A DNA stretch of 64,000 nucleotides from Palaemon carinicauda (taxonomy: Eukaryota; Arthropoda; Malacostraca; Decapoda; Palaemonidae). Below the pieces are notes generated by a model. That model saw only the letters and a program-made list of their open reading frames with translations, was not told where the DNA came from and made no database searches. The translations under genes and the position numbers were made by a program. Below are positions 58,651 through 64,000 of the stretch, piece by piece (the first letter of the stretch is position 1; every line of letters begins with the position of its first letter). The stretch is taken from contig NC_090746.1 in NCBI RefSeq assembly GCF_036898095.1, positions 105,813,529 through 105,877,528 of the forward strand, written 5' to 3'.

Positions 58651-60231
58651 TTAGACCAGCTGTTGTGCAGCCACCACAGGGCTGATAGAGAAAGTATCGA
58701 GGCTCCTGTGGGTCACGTCCTGCAGGTAGTTTGCTGTGAAGGTCGTTTGATGCTTCCAGACACCAGCTTGTAGCACCTGCGTCACAGAGAAGTTTCTCTT
58801 GAATGCCAGGGACGTTGCGATGCCTTTGACATTGTGTGCTCTAGGGTGACGAGACGGAGGAAGGTCTGGATTCAGGGCATGATGGATGACCCTTCGAATC
58901 CAAGCTGAGATGGTATTCTTGGTGACCCTCCTCTTCGTCCTTCCTGTGCTCACAAACAGGGCTTGCAAGCGAGGACGAACTACAGCTGTTCTTTTAAGGT
59001 AATGCCTCAGACTCCTTACTGGGAATAGTAGGAGATGGTCTGGGTCATCTGTTACAGAACGAAGACTCAAAATCCTGAAGGAGTCGAACCGTGGGTCCGG
59101 AACTCCAGGATTTTGAGTCTTAGCAACAAACTCAGGGACGAACCTGAACGTAAACTCCCCCCATCCCCTTGAATGGGCGACGTCGTACGAGAGACCATGA
59201 AGTTCACTGACACGCTTGGCTGAAGCCAGAGCGAGCAGGAACACCGTCTTCCAAGTCAGTTGACAATCAGAAGCCTGGCGTAATGGTTCGAACGGATGTC
59301 TCTTAAGAGCCCTGAGAACCCGAACCACGTTCCATGCAGGAGGTTTCACTTCCGACTGAGGGCAGGTAAGTTCGTAGCTTCGTATGAGCAAAAAAAGTTC
59401 CAGCGAGGAAGAAATGTCTATTCCTTTCAGCCTGAAGGCAAGACTTAAGGCTGAGCGATAGCCTTTCACTGCCGTGACTGAAAAGCGCATTTCTTCCCGC
59501 AGATACACAAGGAACTCCGCTATTGCTGGTAAAGTGGCATCGAGGGGAGAGATACCCCTCCCACGACACCAACCACAGAAGACTCTCCACTTTGCCTGGT
59601 AGACCCCTGCAGATGACTTTCCCAGGTGTCGAGACATCCTCTCCGCAACTTGTTGCGAAAAGCTTCTCCAGGCGTGAAGTCGAACCGATGCTACGGCTTT
59701 GTGGAAGATGTTGCAGTGTGGTTGCCTGAGTAGCTCGTGTCGTGGGGGGAGTTCTTTCGAGAGTTCCATCAGGAGCTGCAGAAGGTCCGGAAACCACTCT
59801 GCATGATGCCATAGCGGAGCTATTAAGGTCATTGACAGGTTGACCAACAGTCTGGTCTTGTTGAGCACCCTTCTCATCAGACAGAACGGTAGGAAGGCGT
59901 AGACGTCGATGTTATCCCACCGTTGTTGGAAGGCATCTTGCCAGAGAGCCTTGGGGTCCGGGACTAGGGAGCAGTACAGCGGCAGCTTGAAGTTCAAGGC
60001 TGTCACGAACAGGTCCACTGTCGGGGAACCCCACAAAGTCAAGACTTTGTTGGCTACTAGAGGATCCAAAGACCACTCGGTACTCACTATCTGCGAAGCT
60101 CTGCTCAGACTGTCGGCGAGCATATTCCTTTTGCCGGGAATGAAGCGAGCTGATAGTGGTATCGAGTGGACTTCGGACCATCTCAGAATCTCTACTGCAA
60201 GATGGGATAGCTGTTGGGAAAAGGTACATCC
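58651..60231 (-). pseudogene. B2 RNase H C-terminus fused to tyrosine recombinase
   Basis: A frame open from just after the stop at 60232 to 58651. It starts with the end of RNase H (ADSLSRASQIVSTEW), then the connection (VDLFVTALNFKLPLYCSLVP), an arm domain (GVYQAKWRVFCGWCRGRG, IAEFLVYLREEMRFSVTAVK), and the catalytic YR. Numbering from the Met at 60123: Arg304 in ASAKRVSELHG, His430 and Lys433 in AHNVKG, Trp456, nucleophile Tyr466 in FTANYLQDV. Lys433 stands where the family normally has the second Arg. Unlike E1-E3, RNase H and YR share one frame. The in-frame TAG at 60232 separates this from the RT part, so the full fusion cannot be translated. Confidence 0.9.
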
Positions 60232-60234
60232 CTG

Positions 60235-61400
60235 CTAGTTGATATAAGCCACTACTGTGGTGTTGTCACTCATCACCACCACAGAGTGACCCACCAGGGT
60301 CTGTTGGAACTGTTGAAGGGCCAGATATACGGCCTTCATTTTATGCAGATTGATGTGGAGGTACTTTTCTGATTCTGACCATAGGCCTGAGATCCTGTGG
60401 TTCAGAGCGTGCCCCCCCCCCCCTTCTGTTGACGCGTCCGGGAACAGCATCAAATCCGGGGGGAGGACGAGAAGATCCACTCCCTTTCGAAGGTTTCCGT
60501 CGGTCAACCACCACTGCAGGTCCGTCCGTTCCGCAGGCCCCATGGGGACCAGAATGTCCGGGGAATCGTAGCCTTGATTCCACCGGGACTTGAGCTGCCA
60601 TTGCAAGGATCTCATCCTGAGGCGGCCGTTTGGAACTAGACGGGCCAAGGAGGACAGGTGACCTAGGAGACGTAACCAAGGTTGGGCTGGAAGCTCTTCT
60701 CGCCTGAGGAAAAGCTCTGCGACCCTCCTCAGCCTTGCTATCCTGTCGTCTGATGGAAAGGCTTTGTGGAGATTGGTGTCCAATATCATGCGTAGGTATA
60801 CCAGTCGTTGAGAAGGAAGCAGAGAAGACTTCTCGAGATTTACCATGATCCCTAGATCTTGGCAAAGTCCCAGAAGCTTGTCTCGGTGTCGAAGAAGGGT
60901 CGACTCCGAGTCTGCCAGGATCAGCCAGTCGTCCAGATAGCGAAGGAGACGGATGCCGATCCTGTGTGCTCACGAAGATATCAGGGTGAACACTCTGGTG
61001 AACACCTGTGGTACTGTGGAGAGACCGAAACACAACACCTTGAACTGGTAGATCTTGTTGTCTAGGCTGAATCTCAAGTACTTCCTGGAAGACGGATGGA
61101 TTGGGATCTGGAAGTAGGCGTCCTTTAGATCCAGTGTGCACACATGAAGTCTTGCGGTTTCACTGCAAGTCTGACCGTCTCTGCTATATCCATGCTGGAC
61201 AAGGTTTGTTTGACAAACTTGTTCAGGGCTGAGAGGTCGATGACGGGTCTCCAGCCTCCAGACGCCTTCTTTACAAGAAAGAGTCGACTGAAGAAGCCTG
61301 GGGAGCCGTCGACGACCTCTTGGAGAGCATCCTTCTTGAGCATGGTCTAGACTTCTGCCCGAAGGGCTAGCCCCTTTGCCGATCCCATGGCATAGGAGCT
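60235..61400 (-). pseudogene. B2 reverse transcriptase and RNase H N-terminal part
   Basis: RT begins in one frame (DGSPGFFSRLFLVKKASGGW, VIDLSALNKFVKQTLSSMDI, about 61180-61310) and shifts near 61140 to DLKDAYFQIPIHPSSRKYLR (motif A) and YQFKVLCFGLSTVPQVFTRV (motif B). YLDDWLIL is encoded near 60920-60943 (catalytic box). A further frame change leads to LEKSSLLPSQRLVYLRMILD, the thumb, and RNase H (DLMLFPDASTEGGGGHALNH, LHKMKAVYLALQQF, MSDNTTVVAYIN), ending at an in-frame TAG (60232). Two or more indels and one stop: dead, but younger than B1. Confidence 0.88.
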
Positions 61401-61569
61401 CAACGACACTGGATTCGCTGTCAGGGGAGGTAGAGATGTTATGAACGGGACGCGATATCGTTGGGTGATCACGGAGATCGTCCAGGAATCGGCCCCGAGT
61501 TGCTGCCACCTGAACGCGCAACTTTGCAGGCATCACCCCACTGGTGGACATGCAGAGGGATTGCCAATC

Positions 61570-63175
61570 CTAGCATTTGCAGCCTCGGCCGCTCCCTCTA
61601 GGATTTTTGCCTCCCCTGGAGGACTTTCCGCCCTTCCTGTCCTTGACCGGAAAGGGCTGCTGTTTGCACACCTTTGCCTTTGCTGCCGGAGCCGGTTTTG
61701 ATGTCCTTGACTGACGAGGCTGTTGTTGTTGAGGTGCTGGAGGCTTGTAGGGTCTGGATGTAAGAGCCCTTTGGAGGAGAGAATCGTGATTCAATTTCCT
61801 CCACCTCTCAGCTGTCCATTCCACATCCTTGGGCTCAAACAGGCTCTTTCCAAGGATGGAAGACTGTCTGAGCTTGCAGACATCCACGGCTGGGACCTTC
61901 GAGTGGAACCTCTCGGTCACCGCATCACGTCGCTTCAAGATCGAGTTTGCCCACAAGTTCGAAACTTGGTGAGCTAGAAACTCGATGGTGGGCGTGCCTG
62001 AGAGGAGAAAAGTCTCCATGGCCTTCCTGGTGCTCTCCTTGGACAAGAATCGCAACAGGCTGCCCATAGACCCCAGCCAGACATCCAGCCACGAAGCGGC
62101 CTGCATGGCACACTTTGCGACTCTCCTGGCTCAAGATCTCTGTAGCCGAGAATGTCACCTGTCGGGCGGAGAGTTTCTCAGGAGAAATTCCCCTGGAAAG
62201 CTCTTCCACAGAATGGTGGAGAGGAAGAGCTAAACAAGATTCCCCCATGATCTCAAAGTACCTCCTCTTTTGTACACAAGGAGGTGGGAGGAGTTTGTTA
62301 CCGGCAGAGGAACGGCTGGAGGAGGCGAGTTCGGAGAGCTGGCTCTCAACCTTGTCTCTGGCGCTCTTCACCCCCTGGGACCAGGGCAGAGCCGCACAGG
62401 CCTTCGGAGGTTTTTGAGTGCCGAAGACTTGGTCCAGAACCGTCTCCGGATCCTCGAACCTGTTGAGTTGCCTCATCAGATTCAGGACCTGCCAGAAGGC
62501 ATGCTCCGACTCATGCAGCTCTCCTCCTTGTGGACTGGCAGCAAAGTCTCCTGTACCCAGCTGCTCTACTTGGGGGGACACGTGGACATTCTCCTGGGGT
62601 CTTGCTGGCTCTGGTCGAATCCAGGATGAAGACTTTTGGACGGTCTTCGAGTCCTTGGGCTCCCTCCTAGGAGGAATACAGAACTCCAGTAAAGAAGTCT
62701 GAGGGCTCCTCTCTGCTCCCACACAAGACAATTCTCCTACTCCAGGTGGGGTTCCTCCCAGTGGTGCCGTGGGAGAATGTCTCACCTCTCCGGACTCTCC
62801 TGAGGACGGAAAGGCTTCGTCCACAGGAGAAGGAGAAAAAGTCTGAGAGGGGGAAGAGGCCTTCCTGACGAAATTCTTGGGAGCCAGTTTAACCCTAGGA
62901 GAAGTCACCACGAAGTCTACTCCTCTCCTCTCTTCAGCGGAGACAAGGCTGCCATTGGTTTGAGGCCTAGATCAGCGAGGGCCGGCTAAACAGCCTGGAC
63001 GACCGCTTTGATCAGGGACCCAAACCAAGGCTGACGGCTGACAGACGCAGTGTCAGCGACTCCCGCTGGAGGGAAGGGGATCGGGCGATCCTTAGGAGTA
63101 GACACCACAGGCCCTGCCTGAAAAGAAGAAGAAGAGTGTTGCCTAGACCTCTCTGAAAATCTTACTCCTGCCACA
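61570..63175 (-). pseudogene. B2 gag, C-terminal two-thirds
   Basis: The upstream part (62911-about 62100) is Ser/Pro-rich and polar (SPSQTFSPSPVDEAFPSSGE), continuing as SQLSELASSSRSSAGNKLLP and SVEELSRGISPEKLSARQVT. A frameshift at about 62100-62130 moves the rest to another frame: SMGSLLRFLSKESTRKAMET, FLAHQVSNLWANSILKRRDA, KDVEWTAERWRKLNHDSLLQ, and a basic Gln/Lys/Gly-rich tail ending GSGRGCKC at 61570. A stop separates a further upstream piece (SERSRQHSSSSFQAG, near 63110-63155). This is probably the nucleic-acid-binding Gag; I see no sequence similarity to the family-A gag core. Confidence 0.75.
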
Positions 63176-63289
63176 AGTGCGCTGTTCTGCGCTTACGGGG
63201 TGGAGATCGTGAAGACGATGATCTGGAAGTACGTGCTCCAGAAGACTCGCTCCATGCTGCGAAGATCGCGGTCTCGCGCGCGGTGAACA

Positions 63290-64000
63290 TGCGGGTGCCG
63301 CACATGCGCACGGGTGCGCGGAGATGAAAGTGCGGGTGCGCGCAGGCGCACGGAGATGAAAGTGCGGGTGCGCGTGGGCGAGGGTGCGTGGGCGAGAGGG
63401 CGCGTGGGCACGCGGGCGAGAGGGTGAGTGGGCGAGAGCGGTTGTAAGGGTGAGCGCTGGCAGCTGGGAGAACGACGGCGCGCAGGGAGCGATGGCGCGT
63501 TAGCGCGTAGGCTGACAAGGCGACTGACTGCGCACAGGCGAGTTGGCGCGTGGGCGCGTAGGAGACCTTCGGCGATCTTAAGTATGGGCGCGTGGGCACG
63601 TTGGAGAGCGCTTGCGCGCAGGCGCGCGGGAGATCGTTGGCGCGCAGTGGCTACCGCCCCTGGCCGTGCACAGGAGACTTCTCGTGGGCGCATGGGCGTG
63701 CAGAGACTCGTACCAGTCTAGAAGTGCGCACAGGTGAGTGCGCGGGATGGCACGCAGGCGAAGGCTGGCGCGTGGGCGAGTTCTGAGGGCACGCAGCAGA
63801 TCGTTAGCGAGGAGGCAAAGGAATATCTCCTTGCCTGCGCCCAGATCCGGAGATCGTTGGCGCGCGGGCGAACGTTGGTGCGCAAGGCGTGCAGCAGGAA
63901 CAGGGCGTGCAGATGTGCGCTGGCGAGCAAGAGAGCGCTGGCGCACAGGAGATCCCTGACGAGCAGTGGAGCGCTGACGCGCAGGCAAGCGCTGACGCGC
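63290..64000 (-). repeat. GC-rich, CpG-dense degenerate repeats in B2 gag
   Basis: Loose 8- to 20-bp repeats of the type gcgcgtgggcgagagggcgc run to the window edge. They are read as Arg/Pro/Ala/His-rich peptides on the minus strand and correspond to the tidier 18-bp array of B1. Confidence 0.8.

Larger units (their letters stand above)
51891..64000 (-). mobile_element. B2: family-B DIRS element, truncated and split by E3
   Basis: Similarity to B1 starts abruptly at 51891 (accacctcgtcagggtatgg; B1 44408), so the 3' terminal repeat and ICR are gone. After 155 bp the element is interrupted by E3 (52046-58555) and resumes at agtaagggccagacctactt. YR, RT/RNase H and gag follow on the minus strand; the 5' end lies beyond the window. 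YR is the longest surviving frame; RT and gag have frameshifts and one in-frame stop. Confidence 0.88.

Overview
This is eukaryotic, non-coding, transposon-dominated DNA. I see no host protein-coding gene that I can support. The mix suggests a decapod crustacean (shrimp, crayfish or similar): several DIRS1-like tyrosine-recombinase retrotransposons with crustacean-type terminal repeats, very long (CT)n/(GA)n tracts, large purine-rich minisatellites and AT-rich unique DNA. The host assignment is an inference from repeat content; no marker gene confirms it.

Layout. (1) 346-6757, plus strand: E1, a decayed DIRS1-like element with two smaller insertions in its gag. (2) 6758-33011: AT-rich DNA without genes. 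It holds a short palindromic element (7235-7480), a tRNA-derived SINE (about 10725-10925), a fossil non-LTR reverse transcriptase on the minus strand (about 13690-14715), a very long imperfect inverted repeat centred near 17069 (about 16280-17880), a 2.6 kb purine-strand minisatellite (21780-24380), a 29-bp minisatellite (26533-26933) and several simple repeats. (3) 33012-40272, minus strand: E2, a DIRS element of the same subfamily as E1 with broken gag, RT/RNase H and YR genes. (4) 41851-43812: diverged tandem repeats, then a fragment of an LTR retrotransposon with gag, a tRNA-Lys-type primer binding site and a probable LTR. (5) 43813-51810, minus strand: B1, a decayed copy of a second DIRS family with complete termini. 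(6) 51891-64000, minus strand: B2, another family-B copy that runs off the window and is split by E3. (7) 52046-58555, minus strand: E3, the best preserved DIRS element, with full termini and only a few lesions.

E1, E2, E3 and B1 all show DIRS architecture: inverted terminal repeats plus an internal complementary region (ICR) that is the reverse complement of the two outer ends joined together. Each encodes, or once encoded, gag, then reverse transcriptase/RNase H, then a tyrosine recombinase. In family A (E1-E3) the recombinase lies in the +2 frame relative to RT/RNase H; in family B the recombinase is in frame with RNase H. Long stretches of the +2 frame over RT are open in both families. 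B1 supplies a paralogous empty site for E3, which dates E3 as younger than B2.

Most worth a second look: the long open +2 frame over pol; the large hairpin at 16.3-17.9 kb; gag regions built from charged tandem repeats whose unit differs between copies; and consensus 5' splice donors pointing outward from both ends of every family-A element.
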